Part shown: positions 43,936 through 52,392 of the stretch, in pieces
Position numbering within the stretch: position 1 is the first letter of the stretch
Layout: every line of letters starts with the position of its first letter
Source: an uncultured Bacteroidales bacterium
GTDB taxonomy: Bacteria > Bacteroidota > Bacteroidia > Bacteroidales > Bacteroidaceae
Assembly: GCA_902799685.1 (NCBI GenBank)
Contig: CADCBO010000020.1
Span: 55,693 to 119,692 of the forward strand
Direction: 5' to 3'
DNA: 64,000 nt
The notes under the pieces: generated by a model
What the model was told of the DNA's origin: nothing
Databases searched by the model: none
What the model saw: only the letters and a program-made list of their open reading frames with translations
Translations under genes and position numbers: made by a program

Positions 43936-44553
43936 TTATCTGACAAAGTGCATGGGAGTCCAGGGTTCATCGCCGCGTCCGGGCGCAGGTTTGCCGCCGG
44001 TGGCCTTAAGCAGCCAGGCCATGTTGTGCGCCAAGGCACGCATGGTCTGCAGCCCCTCCTGATCCTGAGCGGCCTGACCGGGTTCGCGGCCATAGACTAT
44101 ATTCCAGTACTGCGATGTTACCACAGGCATATTGAGCATCTGGAACGGCATATTCAGGGTCTCGAATACGGCCGATGCCCCTCCCCTGCGACACACGGCA
44201 ACCACGGCCGCGGGCTTGCCGGCGATGGCGATGCTGTTCGAATAGAATGCTCTCTGCAAGACAGCCAGCAAAGCGCCGTTGGGCTGTCCGTAATAGACCG
44301 GTGATCCCACGATGAGGGCATCGGCCTCACTGAACTTGGCGCCGATGACATTGCATATATCATCGTTGAATGCGCAGGCACCAGACAACTCCCGGCATTT
44401 GCCACAGGCGATACAGCCTCTTACCGGTTTGTTTCCAATCCAGACAATCTCACTTTCAATGCCATCGGACTCAAGAGTACGCGCAATCTCCGTAAGCGCC
44501 ACGTTCGTATTGCCCTTTTGACGGGGGCTGCCGTTTATCATCAGTACTTTCAT
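43936..44553 (-). CDS. NAD(P)H-dependent FMN reductase, iron-sulfur flavoprotein type
   Basis: 205 residues from ATG 44553 (MKVLMINGSPRQKGNTNVAL). CIACGKCRELSGACAFNDD gives the cysteine cluster, ALIVGSPVYYGQPNGALLAVLQRAF the flavin region. The first 19 residues of the longest frame lie in the spacer and are discarded. It converges with the lipoprotein flavodoxin gene. Confidence 0.8.
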   Translation of the reverse strand: MKVLMINGSPRQKGNTNVALTEIARTLESDGIESEIVWIGNKPVRGCIACGKCRELSGACAFNDDICNVIGAKFSEADALIVGSPVYYGQPNGALLAVLQRAFYSNSIAIAGKPAAVVAVCRRGGASAVFETLNMPFQMLNMPVVTSQYWNIVYGREPGQAAQDQEGLQTMRALAHNMAWLLKATGGKPAPGRGDEPWTPMHFVR

Positions 44554-44590
44554 GTTAGAACAATATTTCAGTATGCTGCAAAGGTAAGGT

Positions 44591-44740
44591 TTTTCGCCAA
44601 AGTGTCCCACACCTACCCGCGTTAGAGCGTATTCTCGCTGCGGTGAGTGTGGGACATAGCCCCGAAATGAGGGTGTGTAACACAGTGAGCGGCCCCACGA
44701 GCGCTGTGAGCGGGGATGTTGTGTGACACTTTGGCAAAAA
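44591..44740. repeat. Cloverleaf-like inverted-repeat element, about 150 bp
   Basis: Outer arms GCCAAAGTGTC (44596-44606) and GACACTTTGGC (44725-44735) are perfect 11-bp complements flanked by T-run and A-run. Inside are two further hairpins: GTGTCCCACAC with GTGTGGGACA (44602-44655), and GTGTGTAACACA with TGTTGTGTGACAC (44670-44729). No coding content. It sits in the spacer before the thioesterase gene and looks like a small non-autonomous mobile element or structured RNA. Confidence 0.55.
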
Positions 44741-44781
44741 AATTTATAAATTCGCGCATCGTTTCAGATTGTTTGAGACAA

Positions 44782-45576
44782 ATGAAATACAGCACGACAT
44801 ATCAGATTACATCGGCCCAGATGGATGGCCGATACCGCCTTACTGTTGACGGAATCCTTACATTCCATGAGAATACCATAGCCCGATATCTCACCACTCT
44901 GGGGCTGGCGGCTTTTGACCTGCAGAAACAGGACCGCACGTGGGTGATATCGGAAATAAACCTTGAAATGCCCGCGCCACCCACCATGTGGACCGAGGAC
45001 ATTGAGGTCCAGGTATGGGTAAGCGAGATGTCATCACTCCGCATCTGGATGGAATTTACCATGAAAGAAGTGCATTCCGGCGTTCTGGCGGCACGCGGCA
45101 ACAGCTGCTGGTCAGTCATTTCCATGTCCGAAAGGAAACTGCTGTCATGTGAAGGCCTTATTCCCAATACCGAACTCATCCCTGAGCTTGCAGCCGGGCC
45201 ACACAAGAAACGCGCTGTCATGAAATTTCAGAATGGGCCGATAAACACACTGCAGCATTCGGTAAACCTTATCGACCAGGATTTCAACGGACACACCACC
45301 AATCGCAGATATGTCCAGCTAGCTCTGGCCTGCTTTGAGCCGTCATTCCTTGAGGCTTACAGGCCCGACTCGCTTAACATCCGCTTTATCCATGAGTCCC
45401 GTATGGGCGATGAACTTGTTTGCCAGACACATCCTGCCGATACCCCACAAACATTCGTAGGTAGAATCATCAATGGTTGCGGTCAAGAGATTTGCAAGGT
45501 AAGCAGCCAGTGGGTAAAAAGGGAACCCCTCCCAGACATCGCATCAGTCAACCTTATCCGCCATCCCCAAAAGTGA
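44782..45576 (+). CDS. Acyl-ACP thioesterase
   Basis: 264 residues from ATG 44782; two hotdog domains: YQITSAQMDGRYRLTVDGILTFHENTIARYLTTLGL, TEDIEVQVWVSEMSSLRIWMEF and NRRYVQLALACFEPSFLEAYRPDSLNIRFIHESRMGDEL. Releases fatty acids from acyl carrier protein. The longer start at 44716 lies inside the inverted-repeat element. The last codon is followed by a TGA that belongs to a palindromic element. Confidence 0.85.
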   Translation: MKYSTTYQITSAQMDGRYRLTVDGILTFHENTIARYLTTLGLAAFDLQKQDRTWVISEINLEMPAPPTMWTEDIEVQVWVSEMSSLRIWMEFTMKEVHSGVLAARGNSCWSVISMSERKLLSCEGLIPNTELIPELAAGPHKKRAVMKFQNGPINTLQHSVNLIDQDFNGHTTNRRYVQLALACFEPSFLEAYRPDSLNIRFIHESRMGDELVCQTHPADTPQTFVGRIINGCGQEICKVSSQWVKREPLPDIASVNLIRHPQK

Positions 45577-45649
45577 CGCAAAGAGCGCTCGGCCCAAAGG
45601 GACGCTTTTACCAAGCGAAGCGACTAAAAGAAACGACCCCTTTGCGTCA
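45574..45649. repeat. Palindromic element h, long form
   Basis: TGACGCAAAG (45574-45583) and CTTTGCGTCA (45640-45649), perfect arms, around AGCGCTCGGC and a small hairpin CGCTT-TTACC-AAGCG. The TGA at its left edge is the stop codon of the thioesterase gene. Related to element c. Confidence 0.7.
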
Positions 45650-45664
45650 TGAAGAAGATCTTCA

Positions 45665-45695
45665 TGTGGAAAAGGGGACTGTCCCCTTTTTCACA
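45665..45695. repeat. Palindromic element i
   Basis: 31 bp identical to the centre of element d at 13694-13724: TGTGGAAAAGGGG, ACT, then GTCCCCTTTTTCACA. Lies with elements h and j between converging genes. Confidence 0.75.
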
Positions 45696-45700
45696 AAAAT

Positions 45701-45732
45701 GGCACAGGGGGACAGTCCCCAATGGGTCACTT
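45701..45732. repeat. Palindromic element j
   Basis: GGGGGACAGTCCCC core at 45707-45720; left flank GGCACA, right flank AATGGGTCAC. The TGA of the phosphoesterase gene (minus strand) lies at its right edge. Confidence 0.6.
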
Positions 45733-46806
45733 TGTGATGTGCAGGACTAGGTACTCGGAGCGGGTACCAATGCGAATTTTGGGGCCCCAGATGCCCAGGC
45801 CTGAGCTGATGTAGTAGCGGGTGTTGCCGCGTTTGTGGTGTCCCCATGATTTCTCGTACATGGCATCGGTAATCCATGATAATGGCCAGAACTGACCTCT
45901 GTGAGTGTGTCCGCTGAACTGGAAATCTATGCCTGCGTTTTCTGCCTCCTCAAGGTGATACGGCTGGTGATCCAGCAGGATGGTGAATGCATCCGTATCC
46001 TTAACCAATGCGCCCAGAGGTTTGCGCCTGTGGTTTGTACGGTCATCGCGCCCTATTATCTGTAAACTACCAAATTCTGCAACGCTGTCACGGAGCAGAG
46101 TGATTCCGGCATCGCTCAGGAACCTACGTGAGCCATCAACATCGCTGTAATACTCATGATTACCCAGAATGGTAAAAACAGGTGCCTTGAGCCGTTTGAA
46201 TTCATCGGCAAAACCACATTCCAGGACAGTCCTTACGCTACGATCCACAATATCGCCACCTATCAGAACCAGGTCCGGATTCTCAGCGTTCATAAGGTCT
46301 ATCCATCGGCCCAGTTCCGCCTTACGGTTATGATATCCTATATGCAGGTCGCTGGCCAGGACTATGGTCATGGGCTTGTCCAGTGGTTTGTCTGTATGAA
46401 TGGTCAGCTCCTCACGGTATTTGTGATGGTAGTGTATGCATCCGGCTGTCATAAGAACAGTTATCACCCCCACTATACTTAGAAATCCTGTTACACTGTC
46501 ATGCAGATAAGATTTTGGAAGGATCTTGCAGACCGATGCAATATCGGCCAAAAGGAAGATGATAAGCAGATACACAAATGCCACCAACCACGGATTACCC
46601 ACCTCATATAGGAATGTGGCAAACCAGACTGAGAACCGCTCCGTGTAAAGGAATCCCGCCATCATGATGCCAAACCACAGCACAAACAGGCCCGTAACCG
46701 CAAGTTTCATGGGCCATCCGGCCGGAGTAAGCCGCCACAGGTGCCAGACCTCATAAGCAAGCCCGGCCACAATAATTGCAAAGAGTATCAGGAATGTTGT
46801 TTTCAT
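45727..46806 (-). CDS. Membrane-anchored metallophosphoesterase (YaeI-like)
   Basis: 359 residues from ATG 46806. Four N-terminal membrane helices (about 1-140), then a calcineurin-like phosphoesterase: ASDLHIGYHNRK, VLIGGDIVDRS, TILGNHEYYSD, FTILLDHQP and QFSGHTHRGQFWP. The family acts on lipid A-type or UDP-sugar lipids and other phosphoesters; the substrate is not known here. The longer frame to 46893 crosses a palindromic element and is rejected. Confidence 0.8.
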   Translation of the reverse strand: MKTTFLILFAIIVAGLAYEVWHLWRLTPAGWPMKLAVTGLFVLWFGIMMAGFLYTERFSVWFATFLYEVGNPWLVAFVYLLIIFLLADIASVCKILPKSYLHDSVTGFLSIVGVITVLMTAGCIHYHHKYREELTIHTDKPLDKPMTIVLASDLHIGYHNRKAELGRWIDLMNAENPDLVLIGGDIVDRSVRTVLECGFADEFKRLKAPVFTILGNHEYYSDVDGSRRFLSDAGITLLRDSVAEFGSLQIIGRDDRTNHRRKPLGALVKDTDAFTILLDHQPYHLEEAENAGIDFQFSGHTHRGQFWPLSWITDAMYEKSWGHHKRGNTRYYISSGLGIWGPKIRIGTRSEYLVLHITK

Positions 46807-46824
46807 ACACCGCGAAAATACTAA

Positions 46825-46865
46825 AAAAATGGCACAATGGGGACTGTCCCTTCTGTGCCATTTTT
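46825..46865. repeat. Palindromic element k
   Basis: AAAAATGGCACA (46825-46836) and TGTGCCATTTTT (46854-46865), perfect 12-bp arms, inside ATGGGGACTGTCCCTTC. In the divergent promoter region; the TATATTCG box of the DUF1593 gene begins 2 nt after it. Confidence 0.75.
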
Positions 46866-46880
46866 GTATATTCGCGGAAA

Positions 46881-48302
46881 ATGAAGAAAGCAATGAACCG
46901 TTTTACGTGCATCGTACTTGCATTATGCGCAATATTTGCATCCTGCGCTGACAAGATTTCAGGACCATCCAATGTCCTGAAACCTAGGATCGTGATAATG
47001 ACCGATATCGGGCCTGCCGAGGTTGAGCCCGATGACAATGAATCGGCCGTAAGACTTATGGCTTATGCCGACCGTTTTGAGATAGAGGGAATCATTACCA
47101 CAATTGGCTGGAACTGTGACCCCTACCCGGCAGACTGGGCTATCTATCTGACTCGCGTTATAGATGCATACAAGATTGATGTGCAGAACCTTATGAAGCG
47201 CTCCAATCAGAGCGGATTCCAAAGCATAGAACAGGAAAACGGCAAGCAGGAGCTTGGCTACTGGCCCAGCTATGAATATATTAGCAGTCGTGCCATGATG
47301 GGCAGCACCCGTGCCGGCATAGGAGTGATTGGCCCCGATAATGACTCACCCGGCAGCAATCTGCTTATACGCCTGGCCGATGAGGATGATGACCGCCCAA
47401 TATGGCTCTGCTCATGGGGAGGCGCCAACACATTTGCCCAGGCCGTATGGCGCATCAAGCAGGAGCGCAGCCCCGAGGAGTTGAAGAAGTTCCTGAACAA
47501 ATTCCGTCTTTACACCATCACAGACCAGGATATGCAATGGAGCATGCGCATGAACCGCGCATACAGCTCACACCAATGGCTCAGGCGTGATTACTCACAG
47601 GATCTGATGTTAGTCTGGGATGAGAGCGCCTGGCTCAACCAGAATGATCTGGGTAAGGCAAACTGGGATAAGTATGAAAGCCAGATTCAAGGCAAGGGCG
47701 CTATGGGAAAGGTCTATCCCAAATTCCTGTGGGGTGTTGAGGGCGATACCCCCAGCATGCTTCACGTAATGCCCAATGGCCTTAACGATCCCGATGACCC
47801 CACCCAGATTGGTTGGGGTGGCTGTCATCAGTTTGGCATATCCCCTGACCGTGAGACATACGCCTGGACCAACTGGGAGCAACCGCTCAAGGATATATCA
47901 AACCGTTATGAGCACAAGTTCTATCCCGATGAGTTCAATGACTTTGCAGCCCGTATGCAATGGGCCGATACCGGCACAGGCAACCATAATCCTGTTGCCG
48001 TAATAAACGGCACGCAAGACCTCAAACATATGGATATTACGGCCAAGCCCGGCCAGATACTCAAGTTTGATGCATCAGCATCTTTTGACACGGATAGTGA
48101 TAAACTAACCTTCAACTGGTGGTTCCAGGAGTTCCCGGATGAAGCCGCTTATCCAGCAATAGACAATCAGGAGACAGCAAAAGTATCAGTCACAGTACCC
48201 GATAATTCCCAAGGCAAGACTTACCACCTGATATGCGAGATACACGATGATGGTCCATTCAACCTTACCGCGTATCGCCGCATAATAATCAGTTGCAAGT
48301 AA
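46881..48302 (+). CDS. DUF1593 secreted protein (nucleoside hydrolase-like)
   Basis: 473 residues from ATG 46881 with lipoprotein signal (AIFASC). PRIVIMTDIGPAEVEPDDNESAVRLM resembles the Asp-rich calcium site of nucleoside hydrolases, as in DUF1593; then IWLCSWGGANTFAQAVW and WGGCHQFGISPDRETYAWTNWEQP. The C-terminal ~90 residues are an Ig-like domain (PGQILKFDASASFDTDSDKLTFNWWFQ). DUF1593 proteins often sit with polysaccharide enzymes; their activity is unproven. A TATATTCG box ends 6 nt before the ATG. Confidence 0.8.
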   Translation: MKKAMNRFTCIVLALCAIFASCADKISGPSNVLKPRIVIMTDIGPAEVEPDDNESAVRLMAYADRFEIEGIITTIGWNCDPYPADWAIYLTRVIDAYKIDVQNLMKRSNQSGFQSIEQENGKQELGYWPSYEYISSRAMMGSTRAGIGVIGPDNDSPGSNLLIRLADEDDDRPIWLCSWGGANTFAQAVWRIKQERSPEELKKFLNKFRLYTITDQDMQWSMRMNRAYSSHQWLRRDYSQDLMLVWDESAWLNQNDLGKANWDKYESQIQGKGAMGKVYPKFLWGVEGDTPSMLHVMPNGLNDPDDPTQIGWGGCHQFGISPDRETYAWTNWEQPLKDISNRYEHKFYPDEFNDFAARMQWADTGTGNHNPVAVINGTQDLKHMDITAKPGQILKFDASASFDTDSDKLTFNWWFQEFPDEAAYPAIDNQETAKVSVTVPDNSQGKTYHLICEIHDDGPFNLTAYRRIIISCK

Positions 48303-48321
48303 AACCAATTCATTCAGGTTC

Positions 48322-48912
48322 CTATTGAGAAACAGGAATCCACTCCACCTCACCACCCCAAAGTTCCAGGAAGCGCATAAAGCCGGCGTTATCGATTACA
48401 ACACTGGCTGTGTTTTCACATGGATGGAAAGATACTTTGGGCGCAGTGCGCAGGTCGGCATCCAGAAAGTATTTTACGCGATGGCCGTTGTCAAACAGTT
48501 CCTTTGGGTTCACGTCACCTTTTATCCAGCCAAAATCACGTGTTCCGTCTGGTTTTATAATGGCCGGGTGTTCAACAAGATTCATATCGTGAATCAGTCC
48601 GAAAGCGCACACTGATCCTGGAGTAACGCCTATGCATCTGTCCATACGCTCAGGGCTGGCAAAACTGAGCTTGCCCTGACGCACAATGTGCTCCAGCCCA
48701 TGAATGTCCAGGTTCTTGTGGCACTCAAAGCTGGCCATATAATGGCGGTTGCCCTTGTGGTTGCGGAAAAACAGGTTCTTGCAGTGCGTGGAATCAATGT
48801 TTTTCCAATAAGCCAACGCATCCTCAATGGTGGGCAACGGCGGGTGGTAGTGCACCTGATACTCTATCCCGTGCTCCTCCAGCCAATTCAATACAAACTC
48901 TGTCTTACTCAT
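48322..48912 (-). CDS. YbaK/ProX-type aminoacyl-tRNA deacylase
   Basis: 196 residues from ATG 48912. YbaK/EbsC fold: [56 protein letters not shown] and [22 protein letters not shown], closest to ProX/PrdX, which removes wrongly charged Ala from tRNA-Pro. It overlaps queF by 8 bp on the same strand, forming a small tRNA-quality and tRNA-modification operon. Confidence 0.8.
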   Translation of the reverse strand: MSKTEFVLNWLEEHGIEYQVHYHPPLPTIEDALAYWKNIDSTHCKNLFFRNHKGNRHYMASFECHKNLDIHGLEHIVRQGKLSFASPERMDRCIGVTPGSVCAFGLIHDMNLVEHPAIIKPDGTRDFGWIKGDVNPKELFDNGHRVKYFLDADLRTAPKVSFHPCENTASVVIDNAGFMRFLELWGGEVEWIPVSQ

Positions 48913-49366
48913 GAGTTTCCATTCTCTGCTCGGCAAGCTTCTCATACTTTGTGCCGGGACGGCCGTAGTTCACGTAAGGATAGATCGATATGCCGCCGCG
49001 GGGTACAAAGAAACCTGTCACCTCGATGTACTTGGGATCCATCAGCCTGATAAGGTCCTTCATTATGCGGTTCACGCAATCCTCATGGAATCCGCCGTGA
49101 TTACGGAAACTGTGCAGATAGAGCTTAAGTGACTTGCTCTCAACCATCTTGACATCAGGGATATAGCTGATGCGTATCTCGGCAAAGTCCGGCTGGCCGG
49201 TTATGGGACAGAGGGTAGTGAACTCCGGGCAGTTGAAACGTACCCAGTAATCATTCTCCTTGTTCAGGTTCTCAAAAGCCTCCAGAAGGTCTGGATTGTA
49301 TTCATTTGAATATGTGGTCTTTCCACCAAGGGCTACCAGGCCCTCCTCTTTACGGTTCTCAGACAT
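48905..49366 (-). CDS. queF: NADPH-dependent preQ0 reductase
   Basis: 153 residues. The catalytic Cys53 in [11 protein letters not shown] with Asp60, and the NADPH motif [21 protein letters not shown], identify type I QueF, which converts preQ0 to preQ1 for queuosine in tRNA. Starts 3 bp after the queuosine-precursor transporter gene. Confidence 0.92.
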   Translation of the reverse strand: MSENRKEEGLVALGGKTTYSNEYNPDLLEAFENLNKENDYWVRFNCPEFTTLCPITGQPDFAEIRISYIPDVKMVESKSLKLYLHSFRNHGGFHEDCVNRIMKDLIRLMDPKYIEVTGFFVPRGGISIYPYVNYGRPGTKYEKLAEQRMETHE

Positions 49367-49369
49367 ATC

Positions 49370-50092
49370 TTATTCTTCTATTTTAATCTTAAAAGGATTG
49401 TACTTGATGTCATAGTCAAAGGTGTCAATACCCTCTTTTGCCTTGAGCTTACGTGAGATAAGCGCAGTAACAGGCAGGATAACCACCTCATACAGAGTCT
49501 TCACAGTCACCTGAGTCACTATTATTGACAGGATTGTCCTGAAAGGCATAGCTCCGATGAACGCGAGCGGATAAAAAATGATGGAGTCCGACAATTCACC
49601 TACAATACTTGATACAACCGCTCTCCAGCCAAAACCCTTGCCCTTGGTTGCAATCTTCATTCTGGACAGAACCCACGCATTCATGTGTGATCCAAGTATG
49701 AATGCCACAAGCGATGCGGCCGTGGTGCGCGGAATAAGTCCGAACAAATGGTTGAAACTATTGGCCACAGCCTGGTTCTCAGGATCTATCGGAGCCGGCA
49801 GAATACTTACCAGACCCGCAGCCAATGCCACGAATGCACTCATGGCAAAACCCATCCAGATAACCTTCATGGCCTTGCGGTAACCATAAACTTCGGTCAT
49901 CAGGTCATTGATAATATACGATATAGGGAATATGACCACAGCCCCGGATAGTTGCATCCATGTGTTTCCTACCCGCCAAAGCCTTGGCACAAAAAGATTT
50001 GATGTAATAAGGCAGACGCAGAACGTCACTGCCAACACCACGAACGTGACGGACAGCCCGCGCTGCCCCGCAGAATTAGTTTTTTCTGACAT
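49370..50092 (-). CDS. Queuosine precursor transporter (YhhQ family)
   Basis: 240 residues from ATG 50092, six helices: VVIFPISYIINDLMTEVYGYRKAMKVIWMGF, SHMNAWVLSRMKIATKGKG and RAVVSSIVGELSDSIIFYPLAFIGAMP, characteristic of YhhQ, which imports preQ0/preQ1. Operon with queF and the deacylase. A TATATTTG box on the minus strand at 50162-50155 drives it. I saw no preQ1 riboswitch in the leader. Confidence 0.88.
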   Translation of the reverse strand: MSEKTNSAGQRGLSVTFVVLAVTFCVCLITSNLFVPRLWRVGNTWMQLSGAVVIFPISYIINDLMTEVYGYRKAMKVIWMGFAMSAFVALAAGLVSILPAPIDPENQAVANSFNHLFGLIPRTTAASLVAFILGSHMNAWVLSRMKIATKGKGFGWRAVVSSIVGELSDSIIFYPLAFIGAMPFRTILSIIVTQVTVKTLYEVVILPVTALISRKLKAKEGIDTFDYDIKYNPFKIKIEE

Positions 50093-50162
50093 TTTACTTG
50101 TTTTTATAGTGGTTCCAAGCACACTTGCTACGGCACACTCTGCCGTAACTCGCTGCAAATAT

Positions 50163-50250
50163 AGCAAAATAGTGCCAAAGGGGACGGTTCTTTTTGGCCC
50201 TTTTTCAAAACGGTGCCAAAAAGAACCGTCCCCTTTGGCACTATTTTGCT
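50163..50250. repeat. Palindromic element l, perfect 36-bp inverted repeat
   Basis: 50163-50198 and 50215-50250 are perfect reverse complements (AGCAAAATAGTGCC, AAAGGGGACGG, TTCTTTTTGGC) around a 16-nt loop. It looks like two copies of element b-type units tail to tail. Both divergent -7 boxes (TAACTTTG at 50250-50257; TATATTTG on the minus strand at 50162-50155) begin at its ends. Confidence 0.85.
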
Positions 50251-50262
50251 AACTTTGTACAC

Positions 50263-52365
50263 ATGAAAAGATTTTTTATACCCTCAATCATTATGGCATC
50301 AATAGTATTTGACGCCTGTGCGCCCAAGACTCCCGTGACGCGTAAAGACAACACAGTTGACAACTATTTTGGCACAGAAGTAGCTGACCCCTACCGCTGG
50401 CTTGAGGATGACGCGTCCGATGAAACAGCCCAGTGGGTCATAGCCCAGAACAAGGTCACTGACCATTACCTCAGTAAACTGCCGGAACGCAAGAAACTGT
50501 TGGAACGCCTCAAAGAGGTTGCCAATTATGAGAAGGTAGGCCTGCCTTCAAGAAAGAATAACGGCAAGTGGTACTATTTCCGCAATGACGGTCTGCAGAA
50601 CCAGAGCGTGCTGTATGAGATGGATACGCCGGAATCTGAGCCACATGTATTCCTGGACCCCAACACCCTGAGTGAGGACGGCACGGTTGCACTCAAAGGC
50701 ACCTATTTCTCTCACGACGGCAAATATATGGCCTACACCATATCCCGCAGCGGCAGTGACTGGGAGGAGATCTACCTTATGGACGTAGCCAACCACAAAC
50801 TGCTCAATGACCACATAGAATGGGCCAAATTCACCACCGCGGCATGGTACAAGGATGGTTTTTATTACAGCGCATATGATAAGCCCACCGATGAGCACGC
50901 ATACAGCGGCAAGAACGAGGGTCACAAGATATATTATCACAAAGTCGGCACACCACAATCTGAGGACAAACTGTTCTATCAGAACGAGAAAGAGCCGCTG
51001 CGCTTTTATCAGGCATCGGTAAATGAACAGGAGACAATGCTGTTCCTCTATGAGGACGGAGCCGACATAGGCAACAACCTGTACGTGATGGACCTGCGCG
51101 ACGGAGCAAAGAACAAGGGGTTTGTGCAGATAACCAAGGATATGAAAAACACCTGCTATCAGGTTGAGACCGATGGAGAGAAGATATACCTGTACACCAA
51201 TGTTGATGCTCCTCTGAACAAGCTGGTTGTCACTGACATAAATAATCCTACCGTCTGGAAGGACCTTATCCCTGAAGGAGAGAGCGTTCTGGACGATGTC
51301 AATTTCATAACTGACGGCTTCATCATAGCACTTTACTCGGAGGATGCTTCCACACATGCATACCTGTATGACCGCAATGACGGCCGCAAAGTTGAGGAAC
51401 TGCATCTTCCCGGTGTGGGCAGCGCCAGCTTCTCTTCAAAGATTCATGAACCCTGGTGCTACTACTCATACTCCAGTTTCACTACTCCCGGAACAATCTA
51501 TTTCTGGAATATTGAAACCGGCAACAGTGAGGTCTATAAGCAGCCCAAAACAAACTTTGATCTTTCAGATTATGAGTCTAAGCAGGTGTTCTTCAACTCC
51601 AAGGACGGCACAAAGATTCCCATGTTCCTGACTTACAGGAAGGGCATAAAGCTGGACGGCAGCAATCCTGTCTATCTGTACGGTTACGGCGGGTTCAACA
51701 TATCCCTGCCCCCGTCATTCTCTTCAAGCCGCATACCGTATCTGGAGGCTGGCGGCATCTACGCCCAGGTTAACCTGCGCGGTGGCAGTGAGTATGGTGA
51801 ATCCTGGCACCTGGCTGGCACCAAGATGCAGAAACAGAATGTGTTCGATGACTTCATTGCTGCTGCTGAATGGCTTATTGCCCAAGGCTATACATCAAGT
51901 TCCAGGCTTGCAATCGTAGGCGGTTCAAACGGAGGCCTTCTTGTGGGTGCCTGCATGACCCAACGCCCTGAACTCTTTGCAGTGGCAATACCACAAGTTG
52001 GAGTAATGGATATGCTGCGCTATCACAAATTCACCATAGGCTGGAACTGGGCCCCAGACTACGGCACATCCGAGGACTCGGAAGAGATGTTCCGTTACCT
52101 GTACGGTTACTCCCCACTCCACAACCTGAAGCCCGGAACATCCTACCCTGCCACTTTGGTCACTACCGCCGACCACGATGACCGCGTGGTTCCCGCCCAC
52201 TCGTTCAAGTTCGCGGCAACCCTGCAGGAATGCAACTCAGGCCCCAACCCGCAGCTTATCCGCATAGATTCCAAGGCCGGTCACGGAGGCGGCAAACCCC
52301 TTGAGAAGGTTCTTGAGGAACAGGCCGACATCTATGCATTCATCATGCACAACACCGGGATGTAA
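50263..52365 (+). CDS. Prolyl oligopeptidase, S9A family lipoprotein
   Basis: 700 residues from ATG 50263 with a lipoprotein-like signal (MASIVFDAC). N-terminal beta-propeller (YRWLEDDASDETAQWVIAQN, SRSGSDWEEIYLMD) and C-terminal alpha/beta hydrolase with Ser555 in GGSNGGLLVG, the DHDDRVVPAHSFKF acid loop and GHGGGKP for His. Cuts proline-containing peptides in the periplasm. The -7 box ends only 5 nt before the ATG, so the transcript may be leaderless. Confidence 0.88.
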   Translation: MKRFFIPSIIMASIVFDACAPKTPVTRKDNTVDNYFGTEVADPYRWLEDDASDETAQWVIAQNKVTDHYLSKLPERKKLLERLKEVANYEKVGLPSRKNNGKWYYFRNDGLQNQSVLYEMDTPESEPHVFLDPNTLSEDGTVALKGTYFSHDGKYMAYTISRSGSDWEEIYLMDVANHKLLNDHIEWAKFTTAAWYKDGFYYSAYDKPTDEHAYSGKNEGHKIYYHKVGTPQSEDKLFYQNEKEPLRFYQASVNEQETMLFLYEDGADIGNNLYVMDLRDGAKNKGFVQITKDMKNTCYQVETDGEKIYLYTNVDAPLNKLVVTDINNPTVWKDLIPEGESVLDDVNFITDGFIIALYSEDASTHAYLYDRNDGRKVEELHLPGVGSASFSSKIHEPWCYYSYSSFTTPGTIYFWNIETGNSEVYKQPKTNFDLSDYESKQVFFNSKDGTKIPMFLTYRKGIKLDGSNPVYLYGYGGFNISLPPSFSSSRIPYLEAGGIYAQVNLRGGSEYGESWHLAGTKMQKQNVFDDFIAAAEWLIAQGYTSSSRLAIVGGSNGGLLVGACMTQRPELFAVAIPQVGVMDMLRYHKFTIGWNWAPDYGTSEDSEEMFRYLYGYSPLHNLKPGTSYPATLVTTADHDDRVVPAHSFKFAATLQECNSGPNPQLIRIDSKAGHGGGKPLEKVLEEQADIYAFIMHNTGM

Positions 52366-52392
52366 AAAAGGGGAAAGTCCCCAATTTCACAT
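52366..52392. repeat. Palindromic element m
   Basis: AAAAGGGGAAAGTCCCC followed by AATTTCACA; between the converging peptidase and lyase genes. The TGA of the lyase gene (minus strand) is inside its TTCACA flank. Confidence 0.55.

Noticed and set aside
45574-45732. Possible CRISPR-like array of three palindromes
   Set aside because: The three units differ in length and arms, there are no equal spacers and no cas genes; they belong to the dispersed palindrome family.
50093-50160. preQ1 riboswitch before the queuosine transporter operon
   Set aside because: The ~65-nt leader lacks the small C-rich/A-rich pseudoknot pattern; only promoter and palindrome sequence was found.
50548-51405. Long open frame antisense to prolyl oligopeptidase
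   Set aside because: It lies wholly within a well-supported S9A gene, has Cys/Val-rich composition and no start signals. The same holds for long antisense frames at 54163-54873, 31563-32126, 6044-6694 and 1270-1875.
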